Assembly: GCA_964489705.1 (NCBI GenBank)
Contig: CAZAZQ010000004.1
Span: forward strand, 1-64,000
DNA length: 64,000 nt
Source: CAZAZQ01 sp964489705
Lineage (GTDB): Bacteria > Zixibacteria > MSB-5A5 > GN15 > FEB-12
Direction of reading: 5' to 3'
The notes beneath the pieces are model-generated. The model saw only the letters and a program-made list of their open reading frames with translations, was not told where the DNA came from and did not search any database. The position numbers and the translations under genes were made by a program. Within the stretch, counting starts at the first letter, position 1. Each line of letters opens with the position of its first letter. Below are positions 1 through 10,800 of this stretch, in pieces.

Positions 1-3000
1 AGGGGTCAATCTGAACTTCGGTGTAACGGCATCAGACGCGGAGAGTATTCCGACTTTGACGACGTCTACCCTCCCAACTGGTGCGACCTTTACGGACAAT
101 GGCGACGGTACCGGGACGTTCGATTGGACGCCGGGGTACACGCAGTCGGGTAGTTATAATGTAACCTTCTATGCTACTGATGACTCCTCAGCAGTTGACT
201 CCGAGATAGTGACTATAACCGTGAATGAAGCCGGTAACCAGAATCCGGTACTCGATCCGATCGGCGCCCAGAGTACGACCGAGGGGATCAATCTGAACTT
301 TGGGGTGACGGCATCAGACGCGGAGAGTATTCCGACTTTGACGACGTCTACCCTCCCAACTGGTGCGACCTTTACGGATAATGGTGACGGTACCGGAACA
401 TTTGATTGGACGCCTGATTATACCCAGGCGGGAACGTACGATGTGACCTTCTACGCGACGGATGATTCGTCGGCGGTCGACTCCGAGATAGTGACCATAA
501 CCGTGAATGAAGCCGGTAACCAGAATCCGGTACTCGATCCGATCGGCGCCCAGAGTACGACCGAGGGGATCAATCTGAACTTTGGGGTGACGGCATCAGA
601 CGCGGAGAGTATTCCGACTTTGACGACGTCTACCCTCCCAACTGGTGCGACCTTTACGGACAATGGCGACGGTACCGGGACGTTCGATTGGACGCCGGGG
701 TACACGCAGTCGGGTAGTTATAATGTAACCTTCTATGCTACTGATGACTCCTCAGCAGTTGACTCCGAGATAGTGACTATAACCGTGAATGAAGCCGGTA
801 ACCAGAATCCGGTACTCGATCCGATCGGCGCCCAGAGTACGACCGAGGGGATCAATCTGAACTTTGGGGTGACGGCGTCAGATGCGGAAAGTATTCCGAC
901 TCTCACTACGTCTACCCTCCCAACTGGTGCGACCTTCACGGATAATGGTGACGGCACCGGAACGTTCGATTGGACACCGGGGTATACGCAGTCGGGCAGC
1001 TATAATATAACGTTTTATGCCACAGACGATTCCTCGGCAGTCGACTCCGAAATTGTTACTATTACTGTCAATGAAGCGGGTAACCAGAATCCGGTGCTCG
1101 ATCCGATCGGCGCCCAGAGCACGACCGAAGGGGTGAATCTGAACTTCGGCGTGACGGCGTCGGATGCGGAGAGTATTCCGACTTTGACAACCTCGACTCT
1201 CCCAACTGGTGCGACCTTTACGGACAATGGCGACGGTACCGGGACGTTCGATTGGACGCCGGGGTACACGCAAGCTGGGACGTACGATGTGACGTTCTAC
1301 GCGACGGATGATTCGTCGGCGGTGGACAGTGAGATTGTAACGATCACGGTTGTGGATGCGGGGAATCAGCCGCCGGTGCTCGATCCGATCGGAACCCAGA
1401 GCACGACCGAGGGGGTGAACTTGAACTTTGGCGTTTCGGCGAGCGATCCCGACGGGACGATCCCAGCGCTTTCAACATCCACCCTTCCGACCGGAGCTAC
1501 CTTTACGGACAACGGCGACGGTACGGGGACGTTCGATTGGACGCCGGATTACACCCAAAGTGGAACATACGATGTGACGTTCTACGCCAGTGACGGAGTA
1601 GAGACGGATTCTGAGATAGTCACGATAACCGTCAACGAGGCGGGTAACCAGAATCCGGTACTCGATCCGATCGGTGCCCAGAGTACGACCGAAGGGGTGA
1701 ATCTGAACTTTGGGGTGACGGCGTCGGATGCGGAGAGTATTCCGACTTTGACGACGTCGACTCTGCCGACGGGCGCGACCTTTACGGATAACGGCGATGG
1801 TACGGGGACATTCGATTGGACGCCGGATTACACCCAGGCGGGGACGTACGATGTGACGTTCTATGCGACGGATGATTCGTCGGCGGTCGACAGTGAGATT
1901 GTGACGATCACGGTAGCGGATGCGGGGAATCAGCCGCCGGTGTTGGATCCGATCGGTGCCCAGAGCACAACGGAAGGGGTGAACTTGAACTTTGGCGTTT
2001 CGGCATCCGATCCCGACGGGACAATCCCGGCTCTGTCGACCTCGACCTTGCCGATGGGCGCTACCTTTACGGACAATGGCGACGGTACGGGGACATTTGA
2101 CTGGACGCCAACCTACACGCAAAGCGGAACATACGATGTGACGTTCTACGCCAGTGACGGAGTAGAGACGGATTCTGAGATAGTCACGATAACCGTCAAC
2201 GAGGCGGGTAACCAGAATCCGGTACTCGATCCGATTGGTGCCCAGAGTACGACCGAAGGGGTGAATCTGCACTTCGGTGTAACGGCGTCAGATGCGGAGA
2301 GTATTCCGACTTTGACGACCTCGACTCTGCCGACGGGCGCGACCTTTACGGATAACGGCGACGGCACGGGAACGTTCGATTGGACGCCTGATTATACCCA
2401 GGCGGGGACGTACGATGTGACGTTCTATGCGACGGATGATTCGTCGGCGGTCGACAGTGAGATTGTGACGATCACGGTAGCGGATGCGGGGAATCAGCCG
2501 CCGGTGTTGGATCCGATCGGTGCCCAGAGCACAACGGAAGGGGTGAACTTGAACTTTGGCGTTTCGGCATCCGATCCCGACGGGACAATCCCGGCTCTGT
2601 CGACCTCGACCTTGCCGATGGGCGCTACCTTTACGGACAATGGCGACGGTACGGGGACATTTGACTGGACGCCAACCTACACGCAAAGCGGAACATACGA
2701 TGTGACGTTCTACGCCAGTGATGGGGTAGAGACGGACAGTGAAATAGTTACTATAACGGTCAATGAAGCCGGTAACCAGAATCCGGTGCTTGATCCGATT
2801 GGAGCCCAGAGTACGACCGAAGGGGTGAATCTGAACTTCGGTGTAACGGCGTCAGATGCGGAGAGTATCCCGACTTTGACGACGTCGACTCTGCCGACGG
2901 GCGCGACCTTTACGGATAACGGCGATGGTACGGGGACATTCGATTGGACGCCGGATTACACCCAGGCGGGGACGTACGATGTGACGTTCTATGCGACGGA

Positions 3001-4177
3001 TGATTCGTCGGCGGTCGACAGTGAGATTGTGACGATCACGGTAGCGGATGCGGGGAATCAGCCGCCGGTGTTGGATCCGATCGGTGCCCAGAGCACAACG
3101 GAAGGGGTGAACTTGAACTTTGGCGTTTCGGCGAGTGATCCCGACGGGACGATCCCAGCGCTTTCAACATCCACCCTTCCGACCGGAGCTACCTTTACGG
3201 ACAACGGCGACGGTACGGGGACGTTCGATTGGACACCGGATTACACGCAAAGCGGTAGTTATAATGTAACTTTCTACGCCAGTGACGGAGTAGAGACGGA
3301 TTCTGAGATAGTCACGATAACGGTCAACGAAGCTGGTAACCAGAATCCGGTGCTTGATCCGATTGGAGCCCAGAGTACGACCGAAGGCGTGAATCTGAAC
3401 TTCGGTGTAACGGCGTCAGATGCGGAGAGTATTCCGACTTTGACGACGTCTACCCTCCCAACTGGTGCGACCTTTACGGATAACGGCGACGGCACGGGAA
3501 CGTTCGATTGGACGCCGGATTATACCCAGGCGGGGACGTACGATGTGACGTTCTACGCCAGTGACGGAGTAGAGACGGATTCTGAGATAGTCACGATAAC
3601 CGTCAACGAGGCGGGTAACCAGAATCCGGTACTCGATCCGATCGGTGCCCAGAGTACGACCGAAGGGGTGAATCTGAACTTTGGGGTGACGGCGTCGGAT
3701 GCGGAGAGTATTCCGACTTTGACGACGTCGACTCTGCCGACGGGCGCGACCTTTACGGATAACGGCGATGGTACGGGGACATTCGATTGGACGCCGGATT
3801 ACACCCAGGCGGGGACGTACGATGTGACGTTCTATGCGACGGATGATTCGTCGGCGGTCGACAGTGAGATTGTGACGATCACGGTTGCGGATGCTGGCAA
3901 TCAGCCGCCGGTGTTGGATCCGATCGGTGCTCAGAGCACGACCGAGGGGGTGAACTTGAACTTTGGCGTTTCGGCGAGCGATCCCGACGGGACAATTCCT
4001 GCTCTGTCGACGTCAACTCTGCCGACCAGCGCCACGTTTACGGACAATGGCGACGGGACGGGGACGTTCGATTGGACGCCAACGTATGATGACAGCGGGA
4101 CATATAATGTCACGTTCTATGCCTCCGATGGAGTGGAAACGGACAGCGAGATCGTGACGATTACTGTTGATAATACC
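1..4177 (+). repeat. Tandem array of 282-bp coding repeats with 564-bp higher-order units
   Basis: Repeat starts (AAC/AAT-CAG codons of the N-Q-x-P-V-L motif) fall at 236, 518, 800, 1082, 1364, 1646, 1928, 2210, 2492, 2774, 3056, 3338, 3617 and 3899: 282 bp apart, except one 279-bp unit at 3338-3616 and the last unit, also 279 bp. From 1646 on, two unit types alternate, A (DAESIPTL...ATDDSSAVDSE) and B (SDPDGTIPAL...ASDGVETDSE), giving 564-bp dimers at 1646, 2210 and 2774. Near-identity at the DNA level, including synonymous sites, points to recent amplification or gene conversion. Confidence 0.93.
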
Positions 4178-7100
4178 AATAGGGACCCGGTGCTGGATCC
4201 GATCGGTTCCTTCAGTATCGTGGAAGGCGATACCCTGACTTTCAATACCAGTGCCAGCGATCCGGACGGTGATACGCCGATAATGACCAGTTCCACCCTG
4301 CCCGGCACTGCCACCTACGTCGATAACGGTGACGGCACGGGAACTTTCACCTGGGCAACAACAACAACCGATTCCGGTGTATACTATGTGACGTTCTACG
4401 CAACCGACAGTGCCTACGCAACTTCGGTCGATTCTGAAGTGGTGACGATTACGGTCGGGAACGTCAACCAGCCGCCGGTGCTCGATTCGATCGGAGCTCG
4501 CTCGGTGGTTGAGGGACAAAACCTCAACTTCACCGTGACCGCCTCCGACCCGGACGGCGACACGCCGATTTTGTCGACCTCAGCTCTTCCGGGGACGGCA
4601 ACGTTTGTCGATAACGGTGACGGTACCGGCGTATTTGATTGGAATACCCTGTATACCGATCACGGCATCTATTTTGTGACGTTCTACGCGACCGATTCCG
4701 CCTACCCGACGGCGATTGATTCGGAGGAAGTCCGGATTGTGGTCGGTGAAGCGGGGAACCAAGCCCCGGTGATTACACCGATTAACGATACCACTATCAC
4801 CGAAGAGATGGCGCTCTTTATCAACGTGTCTGCCACTGATCCGGAAGGCGACTCCATCATACTCTCGGTGAGTACGTCTATAACTCGTTACACGTTCGTC
4901 GACAACGGCGACGGGACGGGCGTCTTTAACTACCAGCCCGATTATTACAGCGCCGGGGTCGATACGGTGCGCTTCCTGGCGACCGATAACGGCTCGCCGC
5001 AAGCAACCGGGACGGAAGAAGTCGTAATTACGACGGTGGATGTCAACCAGCCGCCGGAGTTTGCGGAAGCGGGTCCGTTCGGCGTGGAAGTCAATGATAC
5101 TCTGGTCTTTACGGTGGTGGCTTACGATTCCACCGATGCCAACGGCGATCGGCTCTTCCTCTCGGTTATCGATCCGCCGACAAATTCGGAATTTGTTGAT
5201 AACGGTGATAATACCGGGACGTTTACTTTCTACCCGGTGGTCGGGCAGGAGGGCGTCGACACGGTGACTTTCCTTGCCACTGACCAAGGTATTCCGGCGC
5301 TGTCCGGAAGTCTGCCGGTGCAGATTACGGTTGTGGAAACCAACTTGCCGCCGGTGCTTGATACTATCGGACCGCAACTGGTTGCAGAAGGCGATACGCT
5401 GACGATAAATGTCTCGGCAACCGATCCGGACGGTCCGGCGCCGATATTGGAAGTTCTCAATGCTCCCGATAATTCGAGCTTTACCGACAACGGCGACGGA
5501 ACCGGGGTGTTTGTCTTTACCCCGAACTTCATCCAGTCCGGGCTCTACCATGTGACCTTCCGTGCCAACGACGGAATAGATATTGATAAAGAAGTGGTTC
5601 TCATTGAAGTTACCGAAGCGGGTAATCAGGCGCCGGTCTTCGATTCGTTGCCGACTCCGTTGTCGGTGGTGGAAGGGGATACCCTGCGTGATATCGTTAT
5701 TGCCCACGACCCCGATACGATGCCGGTGACTATCGTCTTCGACAGCACGACCATGCCGCCGAACTTCTACTATGTTGACAACGACACCGGGGTGGCGCAA
5801 TTCCTCTTTGCCCCCGATTACACGCAGTCGGATACGTATTACGTCGATGTTATCATCAGTGACGGTGAAGCGGCTGATACCGGTACCATCATGATTGATG
5901 TTATCGAAGCCGGGAACCAGCTGCCGGTGCTGGATTCCATTCCCGATCAGTGGGTTATGGAAAGCCACGTGTTGACGTTTACCGTGACCGCTTCCGATCT
6001 CGACCAGACAGCACCGCTGATATACTGTTCGCAGCCACTCCCGGGTACTGCGACGTTCGATTCCGCCTATGGGTCTTCCACCTTCAATTGGGCGACCACG
6101 TACGACGATTCGGGAACATACCAGATTATGTTCTATGCTCAAGACAGCGTCTACCCGACGGTGATTGATTCCCAGTTGGTGATTATCACCGTTGCCGACA
6201 GCAATCGGGCGCCGTGGTTGTACTACAACCCGTACCAGAAGGATTCCTGCTGGGAAGGCGATACCCTGACCTACCTGGTAACGGCATGGGATGACGACGG
6301 TCCGACCCCGAGTTTGGAGGCGTTCCTGAACGGCAGCGATACGTTGGCGCCGAATATGACCTTCTATGATTCCGGGAACGGCAACGGGGTCTTGACCTTT
6401 ATCCCCGACCATACTCAGGGAAATGACGATCCGACGCTCTACTACGTCCAGTTCCGGGCAATCGATTCGGTCGACGTGACATTAACCCGCGAGACGGAAC
6501 CGATTCAGCTCAAGGTGTACGATGAGAATCAGCCTCCGTATATGGTTTTCTCTGAAGGCGTTGGACCCTTCACTATCACTGAAGGAGACAGCTTGGTCTT
6601 TGAGGTGACAGCCGCTGATTCGGATGGGACTCAGCCAAGCCTAGCGGTTGACAGTCTTCCCGACAGCAATGCTACCTTCACGCTTACCTTCCAGAATATG
6701 GGCACCTTCCGATTCTATCCGGATTACCGTCAGGCAGGACAATATTCGCCGATGTTTATTGCGACCGATGACCAAGGGTTAGCGGATACCCAAGTGATTG
6801 AAATTACAGTGGTTGACGCTGGGAATCAGGCTCCCTACTTCACGACGACTTTGCCGGATACCATAGACGTCTTTGCTGGAGTTCAGCACGATACCGATGT
6901 GGTGGCGTACGATCCCGACCTCGACAGTGTCGTCATAACGGCGCAGTACACCTGGCCAAGCGCCAGCTTCGTCGATCACGGGAATGATACGGGTACTTTC
7001 AGTTGCACTCCGGATGTGGGTGAGGTCGGCACGGTATATGTGGTGACGTTTATCGTTCAGGATGTGCCGAATAACCTGGCGGATACGCTTATCACACATT

Positions 7101-7315
7101 ATCGGGTGAACAACTTCAAGCGCGGTGATGCGGACGGCGATACGTACTACACCATGAACGATATCGTGGTGATTATCAATTACTTATTCCGCGGAGGACC
7201 GATCCCCGAGCCGTTTGAAGCGGGTGATGTGGACCAAAACGGCACGATAAATGTCTCGGATATAGCATACTTGGTGAATTTCTTGTACAACTCCGGACCT
7301 CGCCCACCGCAGTAA
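1..7315 (+). CDS. Giant exported Ig-like (He_PIG/cadherin-like) repeat protein with C-terminal dockerin-like domain, 5' partial
   Basis: The reading frame is already open at base 2, so the gene starts upstream of the window; the first in-window TTG or ATG codons are not credible starts. The visible part is about 2,437 residues. It is made of about 24 beta-sandwich repeats of roughly 94 residues, each opening with N-Q-x-P-V-L-D-P-I-G and holding TDNGDGTGTFDWTP. The first 14 are nearly identical and the last ten (after about 4178) are diverged. The protein ends with two EF-hand-like calcium loops (GDADGDTYYTMNDI near 7120 and GDVDQNGTINVSDI near 7225), a type I dockerin-like tail. Such proteins are secreted surface adhesins or structural fibres. 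No catalytic module is visible. Function as an adhesin is inferred; the architecture is clear. A strong terminator follows. Confidence 0.9.
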   Translation, partial: GVNLNFGVTASDAESIPTLTTSTLPTGATFTDNGDGTGTFDWTPGYTQSGSYNVTFYATDDSSAVDSEIVTITVNEAGNQNPVLDPIGAQSTTEGINLNFGVTASDAESIPTLTTSTLPTGATFTDNGDGTGTFDWTPDYTQAGTYDVTFYATDDSSAVDSEIVTITVNEAGNQNPVLDPIGAQSTTEGINLNFGVTASDAESIPTLTTSTLPTGATFTDNGDGTGTFDWTPGYTQSGSYNVTFYATDDSSAVDSEIVTITVNEAGNQNPVLDPIGAQSTTEGINLNFGVTASDAESIPTLTTSTLPTGATFTDNGDGTGTFDWTPGYTQSGSYNITFYATDDSSAVDSEIVTITVNEAGNQNPVLDPIGAQSTTEGVNLNFGVTASDAESIPTLTTSTLPTGATFTDNGDGTGTFDWTPGYTQAGTYDVTFYATDDSSAVDSEIVTITVVDAGNQPPVLDPIGTQSTTEGVNLNFGVSASDPDGTIPALSTSTLPTGATFTDNGDGTGTFDWTPDYTQSGTYDVTFYASDGVETDSEIVTITVNEAGNQNPVLDPIGAQSTTEGVNLNFGVTASDAESIPTLTTSTLPTGATFTDNGDGTGTFDWTPDYTQAGTYDVTFYATDDSSAVDSEIVTITVADAGNQPPVLDPIGAQSTTEGVNLNFGVSASDPDGTIPALSTSTLPMGATFTDNGDGTGTFDWTPTYTQSGTYDVTFYASDGVETDSEIVTITVNEAGNQNPVLDPIGAQSTTEGVNLHFGVTASDAESIPTLTTSTLPTGATFTDNGDGTGTFDWTPDYTQAGTYDVTFYATDDSSAVDSEIVTITVADAGNQPPVLDPIGAQSTTEGVNLNFGVSASDPDGTIPALSTSTLPMGATFTDNGDGTGTFDWTPTYTQSGTYDVTFYASDGVETDSEIVTITVNEAGNQNPVLDPIGAQSTTEGVNLNFGVTASDAESIPTLTTSTLPTGATFTDNGDGTGTFDWTPDYTQAGTYDVTFYATDDSSAVDSEIVTITVADAGNQPPVLDPIGAQSTTEGVNLNFGVSASDPDGTIPALSTSTLPTGATFTDNGDGTGTFDWTPDYTQSGSYNVTFYASDGVETDSEIVTITVNEAGNQNPVLDPIGAQSTTEGVNLNFGVTASDAESIPTLTTSTLPTGATFTDNGDGTGTFDWTPDYTQAGTYDVTFYASDGVETDSEIVTITVNEAGNQNPVLDPIGAQSTTEGVNLNFGVTASDAESIPTLTTSTLPTGATFTDNGDGTGTFDWTPDYTQAGTYDVTFYATDDSSAVDSEIVTITVADAGNQPPVLDPIGAQSTTEGVNLNFGVSASDPDGTIPALSTSTLPTSATFTDNGDGTGTFDWTPTYDDSGTYNVTFYASDGVETDSEIVTITVDNTNRDPVLDPIGSFSIVEGDTLTFNTSASDPDGDTPIMTSSTLPGTATYVDNGDGTGTFTWATTTTDSGVYYVTFYATDSAYATSVDSEVVTITVGNVNQPPVLDSIGARSVVEGQNLNFTVTASDPDGDTPILSTSALPGTATFVDNGDGTGVFDWNTLYTDHGIYFVTFYATDSAYPTAIDSEEVRIVVGEAGNQAPVITPINDTTITEEMALFINVSATDPEGDSIILSVSTSITRYTFVDNGDGTGVFNYQPDYYSAGVDTVRFLATDNGSPQATGTEEVVITTVDVNQPPEFAEAGPFGVEVNDTLVFTVVAYDSTDANGDRLFLSVIDPPTNSEFVDNGDNTGTFTFYPVVGQEGVDTVTFLATDQGIPALSGSLPVQITVVETNLPPVLDTIGPQLVAEGDTLTINVSATDPDGPAPILEVLNAPDNSSFTDNGDGTGVFVFTPNFIQSGLYHVTFRANDGIDIDKEVVLIEVTEAGNQAPVFDSLPTPLSVVEGDTLRDIVIAHDPDTMPVTIVFDSTTMPPNFYYVDNDTGVAQFLFAPDYTQSDTYYVDVIISDGEAADTGTIMIDVIEAGNQLPVLDSIPDQWVMESHVLTFTVTASDLDQTAPLIYCSQPLPGTATFDSAYGSSTFNWATTYDDSGTYQIMFYAQDSVYPTVIDSQLVIITVADSNRAPWLYYNPYQKDSCWEGDTLTYLVTAWDDDGPTPSLEAFLNGSDTLAPNMTFYDSGNGNGVLTFIPDHTQGNDDPTLYYVQFRAIDSVDVTLTRETEPIQLKVYDENQPPYMVFSEGVGPFTITEGDSLVFEVTAADSDGTQPSLAVDSLPDSNATFTLTFQNMGTFRFYPDYRQAGQYSPMFIATDDQGLADTQVIEITVVDAGNQAPYFTTTLPDTIDVFAGVQHDTDVVAYDPDLDSVVITAQYTWPSASFVDHGNDTGTFSCTPDVGEVGTVYVVTFIVQDVPNNLADTLITHYRVNNFKRGDADGDTYYTMNDIVVIINYLFRGGPIPEPFEAGDVDQNGTINVSDIAYLVNFLYNSGPRPPQ

Positions 7316-7335
7316 TTGCGTTTTCTCGCCAGATG

Positions 7336-7373
7336 ACGATAAAAGCCGCTTTTTAAGCGGCTTTTATCGTTTT
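7336..7373 (+). terminator. Intrinsic terminator of the giant repeat protein
   Basis: A perfect 16-bp stem (7336-7351 with 7355-7370, loop TTT) is followed by TTT. It lies 20 bp after the stop codon. The A-rich 5' side means it could also act on the other strand. Confidence 0.9.
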
Positions 7374-7414
7374 GGGCAAATCAATTTTTTCGAGATTGTT
7401 TTCAGGAAAAACAC

Positions 7415-7443
7415 TTGACAAGAAGCGATTATAACATTATCAT
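7415..7443 (+). promoter_or_regulatory. Sigma70-like promoter of the Asp-box protein gene
   Basis: TTGACA at 7415-7420, a 17-bp spacer and TATCAT at 7438-7443. It gives a leader of about 425 nt before the chosen start at 7877. Confidence 0.65.
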
Positions 7444-7876
7444 ATTATGGCTTTTGCATAAAGTGCTTATGTGAAAGTTGTCGTTGGTAAACTACGTTTT
7501 CTCGCATGAGAGAAGCTTCCCGAAGGACGAGGAAAAAGGTTAAAATTGGGGAGCTGAAAAGGTAGCAGAGATTGTTTTATTGTTGGTAAGACGAAGTAAC
7601 TTTGGACGCATCTTTCAACAACTTCAATGTAAGTGATGTAGAGTTACGTAAGGACGATGTATCTAAAACCCTGATTACAGAAGAATGTAAGAAGGCTTTT
7701 GAAGGGAGGTGAATCCATAGAAGAGTAACATTTTCTTGTGCGAAATCGTTTCGAGCAACAGGCAGGCACACAGCGGTCGTGTTCGGAAAAACAGGATATG
7801 AAGCTGGCACGCTTGCTTGAAGATTGCAGAGAAACAAGGTGGGAACTTATTAAAAAACTCTCGAAAGGAGTTGCGA
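7444..7876 (+). other. Long untranslated leader, no recognised riboswitch
   Basis: About 430 bases between the predicted promoter and the start of the downstream gene. It holds a strong Shine-Dalgarno-like string (GGGAGGTGAA near 7702-7711) that is not followed by a usable start codon. Short open frames in it show no protein-like composition. No known riboswitch or T-box motif was recognised. Confidence 0.4.
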
Positions 7877-10800
7877 ATGATAAGGAGAATTTCTTCGTTA
7901 ACTATTCTCTCCTTAGTGCTTGTTGCTTTTCTGGCAATGACGGCATTTTCAGCGAGGACCGCAAAGGAAGCGCGGGTCATCAATCCGGTGGTCAACAGCT
8001 CCTTGCAGTACTCGTTCCCGGATGCTCACATTCAAATCGAACCAGCATCGGGCAAAGAGATGCCGCGGCAGGCATTGGGAGATGCCGGTTACCAGAACCC
8101 TCAAGGAGTCGGGATCAATCTGGGGAACACCTGGTACGATTACCAGCGGAACGGCTCGATGCGCCGTATGATTGCTTCCCAGTATGACGGCTCCGATTTT
8201 CGTATTCACTTCATCTGGATGAGACTTGCCCAGGCGTCGTTTACCGCCCGTCACTACTACTACAAGACCTACTCGACCACTTCCGGTGCGTTCGACTGTG
8301 AAAAGTCGATTCAGCCGAGCGATCAGTATGCCGGTTATACCGTAGTAGAAGCAACGGGTGACAACCGCGGTATCGCCGGTGGTCACAACAACACGGCTCC
8401 GGGTACCGGTGTGTATCAGTCTCACTTCTATTTTGATTTTGGTCCCGGCAGCTGTAACTTCCTGGCGAACTGCCGCGTTCCTGATGCCTTGTCGCAGACG
8501 GGTCAGTATACCACGGGCTCCGGTGAAGATGGCTATATTTGGCCTGCTATGTGCTGGCAGGAAGGAAGCACGGAGACGGTGTTGCACGTGTTTGCTCAGG
8601 AAGCGAACCCGGATGCGGGTACTCCTCAAGCGATCGCGTACTTCCGTACCACCGATCCGGAAGCGGCTTGCAACTGGACGGTTCGGGTGGTAGACACGGT
8701 TCAAGACATCTCTCAAGACTGCGATTGTACCGATGACGGGAAAGTCGTCTTGGCGTGGATTGCTAACCGTCCCGACCCGAATGACGCTACGTGTGTTCAT
8801 GACACTAATAGTGTGTATGGTGATACCTGTTCGTCTATCGGCTATGTGAAGTATGGCCAATGGGACAACGACGTTTATTGGCAGATTTCCAATGACGGCG
8901 GTCTTACTTGGCAGCCGCGGGTGAACGTGACCATGAACATCGACAGTGTGGAAGGCTATCGTCCGTACACTGACTTGTCGGTGTTGATTACCAGTGACAA
9001 CAATGTCCACGTGGTATGGGCAGCCAGCTACTGGCCGGCCGATGCGAACTACGGCGGTGACGCCGGGTTCTACCGCGGACGTATTTTACATGCCAGTGAA
9101 AACATCGTCGACGGTAACGGCCGTCCGATCATCAGAACGGCTCACAGCGCCGACTGGGATCAGACCACTTGCTCGCCGCCGGCATGGAACCTGAACGCTT
9201 CCAAGATGACTCTTTCGGAGTGTGACGGAAGACTGTATGTGCTGTTTGTGCAGTTCAATGATATCCCGGCCGGTCGTGAAGATGACTGTGCGACCGAGGA
9301 CAACCCCGGCTTCCCGGGCGGTGCGGCGAACGGTGACTTGTACCTGGTCGTGTCCGAAGACGGTGGTATCACCTGGGATCAGGCTCGTAACCTGACCAAC
9401 ACCTATACCCCCGGCTGCGACAGTGTCGGCGGTTCGGGTGGTGCCTGCGCGTCGGAAAACTGGCCCTCGATGGTGAAGTTCGGGTCTAACTATACCGGTA
9501 CTTATCCGTCCGGTATTATTGTGGTGCCCGATGGCTGCACCGATCCCGAGAATTACTACCTGGATGTTCAGTACATTGACGACCCGAGTGCCGGTGGTAT
9601 CGTTCAGAACGAAGGATACTGGCAGAGCGCGAATGTCAACTGGTTCCGGATTCCGTGCTGTCCGGCGATCCCGAATCCGCAGTTGAGCTACAACCCGACC
9701 TCCATTGGCTATCCGAGCTGGACCAAACATGGCGTCCAGAAGGATGTAACTGTGAACATGGAGAACAGCGGGAACGCCGATCTGAATATTTCCAGCACGA
9801 CGACCTATGAAACCAGCGGAACGTCTGGCTGGCTGAGCATTTCCGGTTTCCCGACCACTATTCCGGCCGGTTTGAACAATACCGCTTCCGGTACCATCCA
9901 TATCAATACCGGCGGATTGGTGAACAATCCGGGTACGGTTGAGTACCTTGCCGGTGGTATCGTGTTTGTTTCCGATGCCCCGAGTTCGCCGGATACCCTC
10001 CCCATCGAGTGCTGGGTTGCTGATACGCTGTACCCGGTAATCTGGGATACGGTTAACACCAGCTGCACCAAGCTGACGGTGGCGACCAACGGTAACTTCG
10101 GTAATCAGGGTAAGGGCGGCGTGAACATGGATTACTACAATCCGCCTGCTGACTCTGACAATGTGTATCTCTATGATGGTTCGCCTATCATCACATGGGA
10201 TGACGGTACTCTCCATGCGAACTGGTCGATGTTCAGCACCTCGTACACTGATGAGAACGGTTTCGTCCCGCTTGGGGATCATACCCCGACGACCGACATG
10301 GGTGATTACGAAGTCTTCGAGAGCGGCAAGTTCGTTACTCATGACTCTACCATTGCGGTCGAGAAGATCTGGTATGCTCCGAAAGCTGGCACCGATACGT
10401 GCAGCTTCGTGATTGAGTGCATCAAGGTCTACATGAATAAGAACGTCACCGTGAGCGGTGTTAAGGTCGGGGAAGCTATCGACTTTGATATCCCGGCGGA
10501 TACCGGTTCTCGGAACGGTTCCGGCTTTGACAACACGCTCAACCTGATGTATCAGGTTGGTTGTGAAGAAGACGGCGCGACTCCGGATTACAGCAGATAC
10601 TATGGTGGTATTTTCTACCTTGACTGCTATCAGAACGGTACGCGTTGTGACGATCTTTCTAACATTGCTCCGTATGGTGCCTACACTCATGACAACTTCA
10701 CCCACGTGTATCCGGAAGGTGACTTTGTCCCTGAGACTCTGTACACCTACATGAGCAACAGTGGCTATGCGGTTTCCGACTCGACCTGCACCGACCTGCA

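Noticed and set aside
1472..2272. 266-codon antisense open frame inside the repeat array
   Set aside because: It is the complement of the repeat codons, Arg/His/Ile-rich with no fold signature; it exists because the repeated sense codons give no antisense stops.
1..4177. CRISPR-like regular repeats
   Set aside because: The period is 282 bp, the repeats are in-frame coding sequence without unique spacers, and there are no cas genes.
4580..6412. 610-codon minus-strand open frame
   Set aside because: Lies wholly inside the Ig-repeat gene, with low-complexity Arg/Gly/Val composition and no ribosome site; a codon-bias shadow.
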